A stretch of 64,000 bases of DNA from Salminus brasiliensis (taxonomy: Eukaryota > Chordata > Actinopteri > Characiformes > Bryconidae), in assembly GCF_030463535.1 (NCBI RefSeq), contig NC_132901.1:1841636-1905635 (forward strand), read 5' to 3'. The notes below the pieces were generated by a model, which was given only the letters and a program-made list of their open reading frames with translations, was not told where the DNA came from and searched no databases. The translations under genes and the position numbers were made by a program. Shown here one piece after another: positions 34,101-44,879 of the stretch. How positions within the stretch are numbered: the first letter of the stretch is position 1; each line of letters starts with the position of its first letter.

Positions 34101-36980
34101 TGAAGAACTTGATGACGATGGGCTCCAGAGCTCCAATCCGGCATCTACTGGATGTACAAGAACAACTAACCAAGCTGAAGACCCAGGAACCAGAGCCCAC
34201 AGGGTCCCTTTCAGACGTCTTTTGTAGAGTCCACATTCTCAAGGGATCAGACAGCACTTTCGGCAGGTGCTCACAACGTCTCATCAGAACACAGTATCTA
34301 CAGACTGACTGACTGACGCTGAGGAACAGAACGCAACACGATGTTCAGCTTGAACAAATCCCATTAGGCTTAAATGGTAAACCCATAAATCACTGAAGAC
34401 GTGGAACTCGGCTCAACGCACTCGCACAGATTAAGGTACATGGCGACATGTATGAATGGTTCAGGAGTGTGTTAGTGGTAAATGTGTGTGTGTTTGTAGG
34501 ACCGTACGCTCCCACTCCAACAGCGCCACACTAATTTCGATGCAGTGGACATCTAATCAAATCCGCAAGACCGGAACAGTCACAGCCAGTTGCTCTCTAA
34601 TTAAAAAACGCCACCCAGCCTCCATTAGCGGCACTAAATTGATTTTGGGAGGAGCGCACCGAACCCATTTCATAAACGATGCGCTCGCCGAACACAGCTA
34701 AACGCTTCGGTCACCCATAGAGGGACAAGATGAAGTTGGAGAAGACAATCAGGCCCACTTCCGTCCGGTTAGCGAGCGATGAAATTGCGGCGCGCTTCAC
34801 AGGAGCGGCTACGCTAATAGCGAACAATGAGCCGTTGTTTTTTTTTTTCCGTTTTTTTTTCTCCTCCAGGACGTGACAAAATAACCTCGGAGATCAAAGT
34901 GAAAGAAAAACTTACAGAAGATATTTTTTATAATTTTTTTTCATCACAATTAAAAGGTTCGGTTTCCAACAAAAACTGAAGCTGGTCGAAAAATAACATC
35001 GCTGGAAAAAAACAAACAAACAAACAAAAACCAAAAACAACTACAGAAAATGAGACACAATATGAGATCAGACCACTCGGAAAATCCACGTAGCAACGTC
35101 CCACAATTCAGTACAAACAGCAGAAAAGAAACGTGTCCACAAACTTTTGGACATATTCACTGTCTGCTTCCAAGAACTTTAGAAATAAGCACCCAGTACT
35201 TCTGATTCATTAATTACTCATGCCAACACACACCGATCAGCCACAACATTAGAACCACCGACAGGTGGGAAGGTCTTGTGGGGAGTTCCCCATTACAACA
35301 TTGATGACCGGTCAACTGGCGACAACTCTTGGTGCCAGACGCCATAGCAGGCCACCTTCAGACATCTCGTGGAGTCCAGGCCTTGAACGGTCAGATCTGT
35401 TGTGGCGGCACAAAGGGGGACTTACTCGATATCAGCCATATTGCGCTAACCGAGCTAGAACAACTGACGTGAGCTCACGTAATCTGCTGAGCTCCGCAGC
35501 CTCTGTTTGGGGTCTGAACTTGTGGCGTGCATGAAGCAGAGCTGTCTGGATCAGAACTCACCAAGTTTCCTTCTAAAGGTGCTTAATTTTCAAGAACGCG
35601 CCAAACAGACTGGATTTCAACTGCATCTCCAGAATGCTAAACAGGCCACGCAGCCTAATCCATCATTGCTCCCCATTAGAAAACCCATTTCACAAGGACC
35701 ATTAATCAATAAGCTGGAGGTACGACTCCATCTGCAACCAAAAGTGCTCGCTGATATTTCATCCAGTTTTCATCTGCAGCTGAACTCAGCCATTAGTCCA
35801 GGTTCTCCACTGAACAGGAGTTGTGCTCGAGGCTTGAGAGTTCTCAGAGCTTCTATACTGAGGTTCAAAAACTGAACTCAGCTAATTTCAGGTCTGAGAA
35901 GCCTCTCAAGGTTCCTCTCAAGGTTCCTCTCAAGGTTCCTCTCAAGGTTCCTCCTTCTCGATCTGACCGGCTCTCAAAGATGGCTCGGACTTGGGTCCTT
36001 TGCGAAACCCAAACAAGACCAACGTCAGACTCATTGGTACCGAGCCCGGGTATCGAACCCGCAACCCTGTCATCAACAGCCCTGAGCTCGAACCGCTGAG
36101 CCTCCACTGCCCCCTAACGTAATAGTGGAAACATGGCGAGAGGGCTTAGGCTTACCTCCTGTATGTGGTGCTCCAACAGTGAAGAGCCCCGTGTCCAGAG
36201 CATGAACGTAGGAGCTGTTGTGCATCTCTATAGCGACAGTACCGCTGATGTCCCCGAGACTACGGACGGTCCACCAGCCACCTGAGAAGAACGAAAAATA
36301 AATAAATAAATAACTACGTAGCTACGCAGCTACGCCCTTCTGAGACCCCCACATCCATCATAAATAGGACCAGTCTAATAACTTCGCCAGTCACTGTGGA
36401 GCTCTACTGGCTCAGGGCAACAACGGCGCTTAGTGCTTGGGCCCCCGAGGGTTGCCACTCAGCTAGACGTTCTTCTGCGAATTTTTGACCGCTCAGCCTT
36501 CTACAGGAAAGTGAGGGGACGCCATACCGAATCAGATCCAGCAATGATACGAGAGACCGATCGCTGGACCTCTGTATCGTATTGGACTCAAAAATGACGA
36601 ACAGAAGAGCCGACATACGACTCTTGGCCGACATTGATCATTTATCGTATGGCGATACACGATCCGCTTTCCTAAGCATATGGAGGATATAGTCAGTAAT
36701 TAATAAACACTGGTCAACTGCAGGGGTCGTCACAGACAGCGCGATTAGACTGGTTTAATTAGACGAAGTTTTTAAGAATCTGCTGCTACCGATGTTTTAC
36801 AGTCTGTGTGGAGAAGAATCGTGATGCTGTATTTTCACCATATCATCCAACCCTACGACATACCGACAATGTCGAGCTTCTCCTCGTCGTCGTCCCGCTT
36901 TCGCTTCTTGTCCTTGTGCTTCTTCTTTCTGTAACGAGAAGGTTGAAGAAGGTCCATCACACAGGAAACCCCAGTGTCCT

Positions 36981-37033
<53 letters not shown>

Positions 37034-37742
37034 CTGCAGAACTTCAATAACCCACAGAACCGCTAACAGCAACACCGCTGGTACCAGCACCGCACCCTCA
37101 CCACCATGACCACGAGTCACGGTCCACCACACCCATCACATCTGGACAGCAGCAGCTGAAAGTGACCAGTGATGAATGGGGTAGAGGGGGGCTGGAGTTA
37201 AACCTGTACCCCTATCTAGTCCTCTATGGGGTTTCTGATAAAGTGGCCAGCAAGTGGAAGAAGTACAAGGTGGGTGTTTCTAATAAAGTGGCCAGAGTAG
37301 AAGTACAAGGTGGGTGTTTCTAATAAAGTGGCCAGCGAGTAGAAGCACAAGGTGGGTGTTTCTAATAAAGTGGCCAGCGAGTAGAAGCACAAGGTGGGTG
37401 TTTCTAATAAAGTGGCCAGTGAGTAGAAGCACAAGGTGGGTGTTTCTAATAAAGTGGCCAGTGAGTAGAAGCACAAGGTGGGTGTTTCTAATAAAGTGGT
37501 CAGTGAGTAGAAGCACAAGGTGGGTGTTTCTAATAAAGTGGCCAGTGAGTAGAAGTACAAGGTGGGTGTTTCTAATAAAGTGGCCGGACCCCTGAACCCC
37601 CTGCTGCTAAGCTGCGGCTTCCTGGACGCTCCTCCCTCAGAAAAACGAAAAGCCCGCAGACGCAGAAACGGAAACTTCACCTCTTGTCCTTCAGTCCCTT
37701 TAACACGAGTTTCGTTGATTTGACGTGAGAATATTCCGCCAT
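31165..37742 (-). CDS. frg1: FRG1, nuclear RNA-associated, actin-bundling protein
   Basis: All nine coding exons are present. Minus-strand order: 37742-37681, 36928-36864, 36281-36156, 33231-33174, 32644-32530, 32426-32322, 32165-32074, 31676-31566, 31201-31165. They total 771 nt, 256 residues plus TGA, close to the 258 of human FRG1. The frame starts [17 protein letters not shown] basic nuclear signal [11 protein letters not shown] (about residue 22) precedes LDIVGGWWTV. The beta-trefoil (fascin-like) core has [25 protein letters not shown] and REQWEPVF, and [20 protein letters not shown] follows. The end is KADRYCK. The family is nuclear and nucleolar, linked to pre-mRNA splicing and F-actin bundling. 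Every junction has GT and AG. Introns hold many repeats, and intron 3 (33232-36155) is the largest. It looks fully functional. Confidence 0.97.
32690..33060 (-). mobile_element. Tc1-like relic in FRG1 intron 4
   Basis: Same family as 1507-2001, mostly in reverse orientation, with the middle deleted: CTGACCGT-type words are replaced, but CCCGTCAAGGCATGGACTTC, TGGTAGATACTGACCACTGC and CCCACAAGACCTGG are clear. It ends in GGTGTTAATGTTATGGCTG, the typical terminal sequence. Confidence 0.65.
33330..34120 (+). mobile_element. Tc1-like relic with repeated transposase segment in FRG1 intron 3
   Basis: Words of the transposase 3' part (GTCACTGCAGACCA, CACACCTTCATGGCGATGGT, TTGATCAGGAATG, TTTGAGGAACTTGACAAA, ATCTTAAACCCAACCACAAC) recur at about 33530, 33660, 33780, 33930 and 34045. 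Part of the dead transposon has thus been tandemly duplicated inside the intron. The frame is broken. Confidence 0.6.
34440..34800. other. Compositionally distinct stretch in FRG1 intron 3
   Basis: Non-repetitive, balanced-composition sequence (GCAGTGGACATCTAATCAAA, GCTCTCTAATTAAAAAACGC, AACCCATTTCATAAACGATG) stands out from the repeats around it. TAAT-rich words resemble conserved non-coding enhancers, but there is no direct evidence. Confidence 0.2.
35226..35460 (+). mobile_element. Short Tc1-derived MITE in FRG1 intron 3
   Basis: It starts with CCGATCAGCCACAACATTAG and contains CCGACAGGTGG, GGTCTTGTGGGGAGTTCCCC, CTCTTGGTGCCAGACGCC and GGAGTCCAGGCCTTGAACGG, so it is a drastically shortened relative of the element at 1507-2001. 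Confidence 0.65.
35903..35955. repeat. 15-bp minisatellite
   Basis: About three and a half copies of CTCTCAAGGTTCCTC-type units. Confidence 0.85.
36000..36115 (-). mobile_element. tRNA-derived SINE head in FRG1 intron 3
   Basis: On the minus strand it begins GGGGGCAGTGGAGGCTCAGC (an A-box-like GGCTCAGCGGTT), followed about 45 bp later by GGGTTGCGGGTTCGATACCC, a B box. This is the layout of a pol III SINE promoter. No clear tail is seen. Confidence 0.6.
36985..37031. repeat. (CA)n microsatellite
   Basis: Uninterrupted CA dinucleotides in FRG1 intron 1. Confidence 0.97.
37225..37590. repeat. About 40-bp minisatellite in FRG1 intron 1
   Basis: Eight to nine units built around GGTGGGTGTTTCTAATAAAG followed by TGGCCAGTGAGTAGAAGCACA. 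Unit length is mostly 41-42 bp (not a multiple of three throughout). The long frames on both strands here are artefacts. Confidence 0.92.
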
Positions 37743-37890
37743 GCTGCCGCAGCGTCTAACCCAGCCGCTCCTGCGCCCAAAACAAGCCTCCTTCTGCGGT
37801 GCGCCGGACGGTGGCCGACAAGGTACACACCGGAGCCCCCCAGCGGCGGGAGGACAGAACTACAACTCTGGACACATCGCCTACTAACGG
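37743..37890 (-). promoter_or_regulatory. FRG1 promoter region
   Basis: CpG-rich sequence directly upstream of the FRG1 start codon (GCGGCAGCAT, CCGCTGGGGGGCTCCGGTGT on the minus strand), typical of a housekeeping CpG-island promoter. No TATA box is seen. Confidence 0.5.
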
Positions 37891-37891
37891 T

Positions 37892-38165
37892 TCTAACTAT
37901 GAGGACAAAAGTATTGGGACACCTGCTCATTCACTGTTTCTTCTGCAATCAAGGATATTAAAAAGAGTTGACCTGGTCTCTACTGTCCAGAGAAGGAGTT
38001 TCTACTAGATTGCTGTGAGGATTTGATTGCATTCAGCGACAACTCCCCACTCAACTCATCCCATCCAAATGTACAGGATGGAGCTCCACCACCACCATCA
38101 ACACAGTTCTTCAATGCTGGGGGGCTTTATATGGCATTAGGCAGCATGCTACCAATAGCTGGTAA
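37892..38165 (+). mobile_element. Non-autonomous DNA element, copy 3 (first part)
   Basis: It starts GACAAAAGTATTGGGACACC and holds TGTGAGGATTTGATTGCATT and TGCTGGGGGGCTTTATATGG, the same family as 2735-3180 in reverse. It is followed by the ACCAGC array. An opposite-facing fragment closes that array at 38665-38775. Confidence 0.7.
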
Positions 38166-38665
38166 CCAAGCTGGTGGCTGAGCTGGTTGACCACCATGAC
38201 CAACTTAATCAGCATGACCAGCTTGACCAAACTGGCCAACCACCACGACTCGAATTTGTGACCAGCTTTATGAAGATGGTTGACCACCAAGACCAACTTG
38301 ACCAAGCGGGTCGACCACCATGACAAATTTGATCACACTGGTTGACCATCAGAATCATCAGAATTTGATCCAGCAGGTCAACCAGAACGACCAAGCTGGT
38401 CAACCACCAGACCAATTTTACCAAGCTGGTCAACAACCACTAACCTGAACATCATAACCAGTTTCACCAAGCAGGTCAACCACCAGCCAAATTGACTATA
38501 ATGACCAGGCTGGTCGATCGCCACAACCAACCTGACCAAGTTGGTTGGCCATCAAAACTGATTTGATGAAGCAGGTCAACCACCACCAGCATGACCAACA
38601 AGACCAATTTTACCAAGCTGGTCAACAACCACTAACCTGAACATCATAACCAGTTTCACCAAGCA
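38160..38665. repeat. Degenerate tandem repeat of CTGGTTGACCACCATGACCA-type units
   Basis: About 30-40-bp units combine AGCTGGTCAACCACC and ATGACCAACTTGACC, with frequent drift and one longer repeat (38425-38480 resembles 38620-38670). Related words occur at 3940-4060. Confidence 0.8.
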
Positions 38666-38775
38666 GATAAACCCATTGAACCTATTGGCACCATGCCTCC
38701 TAATGGCAGGCCAGGCGTTCCGGAAGAAACAATGAACGAGCAGGCGTCCCAATACTTTAGCCCTGTAATATAGTG
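38665..38775 (-). mobile_element. Non-autonomous DNA element fragment, opposite orientation
   Basis: CACCATGCCTCCTAATGGCA through GTCCCAATACTTTAGCCCTG corresponds to the family ends in reverse orientation relative to 37892-38165. Confidence 0.65.
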
Positions 38776-39360
38776 TAGTTTGTTTGGCACAAGTTTGACG
38801 GCACGTTGTTGAGAAAGTCAAGGTGGATGGCCTTTCTAAGCGTGCTAGCATGTGAGGTGCCCATATATACAGTATGTCCTCTATGTCTTCTTCTTATCCT
38901 CGCTAAAGAGCCTCTTGTCCCGGCGCCCGGCGGTCCACCCCATTAGCTCTGCCTCTCAGGCGCGAGGGAAAATTCATCATCCTGAGCGAGCGGCGGGACA
39001 CTCTAACCACCGGGAGAGGGAGCGGGAAATAAATAGAATTTTACAAGCATGATAAATGCTTTTTATTGCCTTCCATGTTCGACGCCATCATTCAACCATT
39101 CAACCTATGGACTATTCTCAGACATTACAAATCGCCCCCTGCTTACAAAACACCCCGACACACCGGTGCGCCGATGGCAGCGCTTCAGCCACCGCACTGG
39201 ACGGCCTGCTTAGAGCTACAACACGCTAGTTTAGATCATTCAGAGATTAATGAACCCCACGCTAACTCCATGTCATCCACGTTTAGCAGGATCAACAAGA
39301 GCCAAGCAGCCAAGGCAAGGTCTTTGTGCTGCGGCTATGAGGCTAAAGTAGCTTGCTAAC

Positions 39361-40075
39361 ATTTAATGGACGCTTCTAGCTAGGCGAAATCGTCATACGC
39401 TCCCCTCAGAACTTGTGGAGGTGTTCCGTAATCTCTGATTCTTGCAGTTAGCACCATGCTAGCACCATGATAATGAGCTTCCATGACAACAAACATGCCT
39501 TCCACTTTAGCAAGAGCGACAAAACAGCCCAAAAGCCAAGGCAAGGTCTTTATGCTGGAGCTACGAGGCTAAAGGCTAAAGTAGCTCGCTAGCATTTAAT
39601 GGACGCTTCTAGCTAGGCGAAATCGTTATACGCTCCCCTCAGAACTTGTGGAGGTGTTCCGTAATCTCTGATTCTTGCAGTTAGCACCATGCTAGCACCA
39701 TGATAATGAGCTTCCATGACAACAAACATGCCTTCCACTTTAGCAAGAGCGACAAAACAGCCCAAAAGCCAAGGCAAGGTCTTTATGCTGGAGCTACGAG
39801 GCTAAAGGCTAAAGTAGCTCGCTAGCATTTAATGGACGCTTCTAGCTAGGCGAAATCTTCATACACTTCCCTCAGAACTTGTGGAGGTGTTCAGTAATCT
39901 CTGATTCTTGCAGTTAGCACCATGCTAGCACCATGATAATGAGCTTCCATGACAACAAACATGCCTTCCACTTTAGCAAGAGCGACAAAACAGCCCAACA
40001 GCCAAGGCAAGGTCTTTGTGCTGGAGCTACGAGGCTAAAGTAGCTAGCTAACATTTAATGGACACGCTTAGCCAC
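39361..40075. repeat. 233-bp tandem repeat, about three units
   Basis: ATTTAATGGACGCTTCTAGC-type marks begin at 39361, 39594, 39827 and 40053 (spacings 233, 233, 226). Units include GTTAGCACCATGCTAGCACC and TTAGCAAGAGCGACAAAACA. Diverged single copies lie at 40320-40560 and 42070-42260. No coding frame is kept across units. Confidence 0.9.
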
Positions 40076-40926
40076 GCTTCTAGCTAGGCTAAATCGGCAT
40101 ACACTCTCCTCAAAGCGTGTTAATGTGTTCAGTAAATAATAATAATAATAATATAATATTAACCCTAACACACGACTCAGCTGCCACTGTTGTTTTTAGC
40201 TATGCTACGTAGCTAGAGATATATATCAGAGAGTCATACAGTGTCAGAAATCACATGCTCAAGTCTGTTAGCGATTACTGAACACCTTCACACAGTTTGT
40301 GTGGAGAAAATCTAGAATTCCTGCAGTTAGCACCATGCTAGCACCATGATAATGAGCGTCCATGACTTGTTAGCTACATTAGCCCTGTAGCTCCAGCACA
40401 GAACTAAAGCAGCAAACTTCAGGCAACAAACGTCTTCCACTTCAGCAAGAGCGACAAAAGCCAAACAGCCATGGCAAGGTCTTTATGCTGGAGCTACGAG
40501 GCTAAAGGCTAAAGTAGCTCGCTAACATTTAATGGAAGCTTCTAGCCATGCTTCTAGTCATACAACCAGTCAAAAACCACATGGTCAAATCTGTTAGCGA
40601 TTACTGAACACCTCCACACAGTGTAGTTTGTTTGGAGAAAAACTAGGACTTCTGCAGTTAGCGCCATGCTAGCACCACGATAATGAACGTCCATCACTTC
40701 TAAGTTTTAAGCGGCGTCCCGATCGCAAACTACACGCTAGTGCTAGAAGGTCTAGACTATATGCTAATCTTAGCATCTCTGGTTCTGCAGGGTTAGTACA
40801 TTAAAAATATTAGCGTACTAGCCCATTTTGTGCTACCAGAAAGTGATAAAGTGTTGCTATGGCAACATAGGTCACGGCAATTTCACCTGCATCGATATCC
40901 GACATTTTTTTGTCTTCTGATTTTTT

Positions 40927-40945
40927 CGCACTGCATTGTGGGATA
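40927..40945 (-). promoter_or_regulatory. ZNF143/THAP11-like motif
   Basis: The minus strand reads TATCCCACAATGCAGTGCG, very close to the CCCACAATGCATTGCG promoter motif. No neighbouring first exon could be supported. Confidence 0.42.
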
Positions 40946-41785
40946 ACAGTGCCCATCATAACCACATTTAAAAACTCTGCATTTATTGGCCGGTTCACAT
41001 CACCGCAGCGCTACACAGAAGCCATATGGCGTAGCATAACTTAGCTTAGCTTAGCATAGCATAGCTTAGCCTAGCCTAGTGCTGTAAGAGGAACAGTCTT
41101 CCTGGATACGGTTGCTGTCCACTCTGGGTCATCCTGGGCATCCTCTTGGCATGGGGTCCTGTTACCTACCTAAAGAGACTGTAGCCAGTCGCCTGGGTTA
41201 GCTTGTAGCCTAGCAGCCACTTGTTTGGCAGCCAGCTTTCCTGCCATTCGACAACCCACTGAGATGCCTCCCCCAGTCAGCCCTTCTTCCTTTTAAGGTT
41301 AGCCTTTTTAGCATGACGCTCATATTCTGCTACTAATAGCGAGTCAAGACTGTGATGTAACAGTTTTGGGGTTTTGGAAATGGCCTGTTTTACAGCTCTG
41401 TTTTGGTTCTCCTGGAGGTTCTTTTGACCTCCGGATTGGTCTGACTTCTGGACACTGACGTCATCCCAGGGCGCGGCGGTTTTCGACTTCTGAGTGTGGA
41501 GGAGGTTAAGCTAAGTCTTGTAGGATGATTGACAGATCAGGGAGGGTGCAGAGAGCCCCGCTATGAGCCTGAGCGCTGCTGGGAAATCTCCCGCAGGCCT
41601 GGGATGATCTTCGGTAGCTCCGCACCTGACAACCCCCCGCATTTTTCTTCATGGCTGAGGCTTAGCCGCAGGTGCAGCTAGATATTGGGGCTCCCTGAGG
41701 AGAGGTTTCAGGGGGATATGTGTTGCGTGAGGAAAGTGGAGGAGCTTACCTCTCTGACTGGAAAGCTCCAGACACTAACAGAATG

Positions 41786-41826
41786 AGAGAGAGAGAGAGA
41801 GAGAGATAGAGTAAGAGTGAGTGAGA
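41786..41826. repeat. (GA)n microsatellite
   Basis: GA dinucleotides with two interruptions. Confidence 0.9.
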
Positions 41827-42764
41827 GAGGCTAGGTATGCTAACAGTCCTCCGTCCCCCTATGTAGGGTACAACCCAGATTGGGCCCATGTTTAACCCCT
41901 CTTAGGCCAATTACTGACCCTGGTGGGCGTGTTGGGCCACCTATACAGGCCCCACATGGGCATGTTACCTGGGACCTACCCACCAAACCCACTCTGAACG
42001 ACCAGTTAACGACTACTATAACCGTTAGCGATCTGTTAGCGCTTACCGTATACCTCTGCACGCTTTGTGTGGAAAAGGATGATTCCTGCAGTTAGCGCCA
42101 TGCTAGCACCATGATAATGAGCTTCCATGACTTGTTAGCTACATTAGCCCTGTAGCTCCAGCTCAGAACTAAAGAAGCAAACTTCACTTCTTCCACTTTA
42201 GCACATGAGGCTAAAGGCTAAAGTAGCTCGCTAACATTTAATGGAAGCTTCTAGCCATTCTTCTAGTCATACATACGAGTCAGAAACCATTCATTTACCC
42301 GACCTGTCTGTCTTCTCTCTCCTGCTCAGCTGGTTAGATCTACAGAAGGCTGAACCTGCCTCCTAGATATCCATCACCCAGCGGGGCGGCGTGTTCCCCT
42401 CTGCGGGGGGTTCACCATCCAGGAGCAGGGCTTGCGTGAACAGGCTAAGAGCACCTCTGATCTACGCCGCAGTTTCTCTCGATCTCCAGCTCTCCTTCGC
42501 AAGAACTTGGCTGTAGCCTGGTCTTTGATGTGTGATCTGATGTTTGATGGGTGATGTTTGATTTTTGACCATGTCTGCAGCCATGTCTCCGTGGCCTTGG
42601 GGGCCCCAGACTAAACTGAGGGCATTATGTCATATCCTGTTGGGGTTAACCTACCGTCTGCAGAGCGACCCCGTCCAGTCCCCGAAGATCAGAGAGGATC
42701 AAACAACTAAAAAGATTAGAGGTTGGGATGTTGGATGGGTTGATGATCCACATCTCACCTCATC

Positions 42765-42960
42765 CACAACTCCCCAACTCGTCCCATCCGAAAGTACTGG
42801 ATGGAGCACCACCACCGCCAGCCTCCATTCCAGAGAACACAGTTCTTCCACTGCTCCACAGCTCCTCAATGCTGGGGGGCTTCATACCCACCCTACTAGC
42901 CCACGCCTGGCATTAGATAGCATGGTGCCCATAGCTTCATCATGTTGATCTGCTCCTGAG
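42765..42960 (+). mobile_element. Non-autonomous DNA element, fragment 4
   Basis: ATGGAGCACCACCACC, TTCCACTGCTCCACAGCTCC and GCTGGGGGGCTTCATACC match the family at 2735-3180. Both ends are missing. Confidence 0.65.
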
Positions 42961-43169
42961 AGAGAGTCCTAATCTATCGACAGTACTTTTGTCAGCACAC
43001 GTGAAGGTCTGGGATCTCTGGAGATCTTCTGGTCAGCACTGGCCATTCCCTTACTGCTGATGGTGGTCCAAGGAGGGGCTAAGCATGAACCGGTGACTTA
43101 AGGCTTTGACCCAGAACTTCTTGTTTGATGCCAGCAGGGTAACCTGCTGTTGAACCTAGGAGGAGAAAG

Positions 43170-43315
43170 GAGGGTCTCCAAGCTGTGATTTGAAGACATT
43201 GACAGCACCTGTGGGTCTCTAAGGATCTCCAAGGGTCTCCAAACTGTGATTTCAAGACACTGCCAGCACCTGTGGGTCTCCAAGGATCTCCTAGGGTCTC
43301 CACAAGGCTATCCCA
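43170..43315. repeat. Minisatellite of CTCCAAGCTGTGATTTGAAG units
   Basis: Two to three units of about 57-60 bp (AAGACACTGCCAGCACCTGT, GGGTCTCCAAGGATCTCC). The same repeat reappears at 44105-44320. Confidence 0.8.
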
Positions 43316-43530
43316 CCTTTTCCTGTCCTTTCTTGGAGCCTCTTTTTGGTAGATACTGACCACTGCGTACCAGCAGCACCCCACAAGACCTGCCTGACCT
43401 TTTGGAAATGTTCTGACCCAGTCGTTGTCCAGAACCTCACAGTTTCCCAGGTCCATTTGTCCTGTTCACTCGCTACAGATCCAGTCAGATCTGTAGAAGT
43501 CAGTCAGTGGTGCTAATGTAATGGCTGACC
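43315..43530 (-). mobile_element. Tc1-like relic
   Basis: On the minus strand it carries ACTGGGTCAGAACATTTCC, CAGGTCTTGTGGGGTGC and CAGTGGTCAGTATCTACC, collinear with the family at 1507-2001. It ends at a GGTGCTAATGTAATGGCTGA terminus. Confidence 0.7.
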
Positions 43531-44104
43531 GGTGTATCTTTGAGGCTAGTTTTTTTGCGGTCCAGCAAAACTGAGCATGTTCTCTGGTGACTTTCCAGAG
43601 TCTCAGAATATGAGAGATATGATGAGACAGAGAGAGCTGCAGTAGAGAAGATGGAGGTGGAGGAAGTTAATGATGTGAACACACTTGGCATCGAGCAAGC
43701 TGGCTGCGATATACGCCCGAAGCTATTAACAGCAGGGAACTCCCCGAAGCATATGGAGATGTGTTGCAGCTCTTTCAATTTCGGAAACACTGCATGGCCA
43801 AAAGCATCGCTGGTCCAGACTTACACACATCTCCTCACAGCATCTCCTTAGAAAAGCTCTGACCAATAGAAACCGGACGCTCTGGAGAAGCTGCATCACC
43901 ACGTCCAATGCTGAGGTAAAGCCCTCCAGCCATTTTGCTTTGCCATAGAAAGTCAGAACCAAATCTCCAAAGGTTCTACAAGACAGTGAACCTTTTAAGA
44001 GCCCAAATGATTTGAGCTGTCATGGTTCTTTGGGAGAACCACTGCCTTTCCTAAAGAACCCTAGAGGAACCCTTTGCAAGGAATGTGGAACTACCTTCTC
44101 TGCA

Positions 44105-44320
44105 GTCACGGAGCTCCACCGAATCTCCAAGCTGTGATTTGAAGACATCGCCAGCACCTGTGGGTCTCCAAAGGTCTCCTAGGGTCTCCAAGCTGGGATT
44201 TGAAGACAACGCCAGCACTTGTGGGTCTCCAAGTGTCTCCTAGGGTCTCCAAGGTGTGATTTGAAGACATCACCAGCACCTGTGGATCTCCAAGGGTCTC
44301 CTAGGGTCTCCAAGCTTAGA
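44105..44320. repeat. Minisatellite, second site (about 57 bp x 4)
   Basis: Units CTCCAAGCTGTGATTTGAAG plus ACATCGCCAGCACCTGTGGG plus TCTCCTAGGG, the same family as 43170-43315 about 1 kb away. Confidence 0.85.
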
Positions 44321-44334
44321 GACCTTCCCTTCTC

Positions 44335-44632
44335 TTCCTAGGTTCAACAGCAGGTTGAACCTGCTGGCACCATGCTGCCTAATGCCAGGCCAGGCGTGGG
44401 CTAGTAGAGGGGTATAAAGCCCCCCAGCATTGAGCTGTGGAGCAGTACTTCCAAGCAGGGACTTGGGGATGCTCACTAATGCAATCAAATCCTCACAGTA
44501 ATGCTCCAGCAAATCTTGTAGAAATCCCCCTAGACATCTCCTCCAACAAAAGCAGGATCTGCTCCTTTTAATCTTCATTTCAGAAGAAACCATGAATGAG
44601 GAGGTGTCCCAATACTTTTGCCCATATTTTTC
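44335..44632 (-). mobile_element. Non-autonomous DNA element, copy 5
   Basis: CACCATGCTGCCTAATGCCA, GGGGTATAAAGCCCCCCAGC and GTCCCAATACTTTTGCCC identify the family, with internal deletions. Confidence 0.7.
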
Positions 44633-44879
44633 TGGGATGGTCAGCCAGATTTCAGAGCTATGAGGCAGAGCTGGCAGCTCTACTTAAGGAGGCCTCGGAT
44701 CATGACAGTCCATCCGACGGCATTCGACACACTTGGCTACGCCTGCAGCCTCGACAAGTCCATTAGAAGCAGCGGAATTCCAGGAAATCAAACAGATGAT
44801 GACCGAAGAGTGCCGGGAAGACCATCGTTGGCCGGTCAGAGGCCTGCTCTTGTACAGATGAATGGAGAATCTCCACGCT

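Noticed and set aside
36000-36115. True tRNA gene on the minus strand
   Set aside because: A and B boxes are present, but no tRNA cloverleaf can be drawn with a matching acceptor stem. It fits a tRNA-derived SINE.
37216-37680. 154-codon minus and 93-codon plus frames with repeated [13 protein letters not shown] or RWVFLIKW
   Set aside because: Frames through the 41-bp minisatellite in FRG1 intron 1.
40810-40998. 62-codon minus-strand frame
   Set aside because: No domain or splice support; it overlaps the ZNF143-like motif and repeat words.
43079-43456. 125-codon minus-strand frame ([15 protein letters not shown])
   Set aside because: Fusion of a Tc1 relic with the adjacent minisatellite; not a gene.
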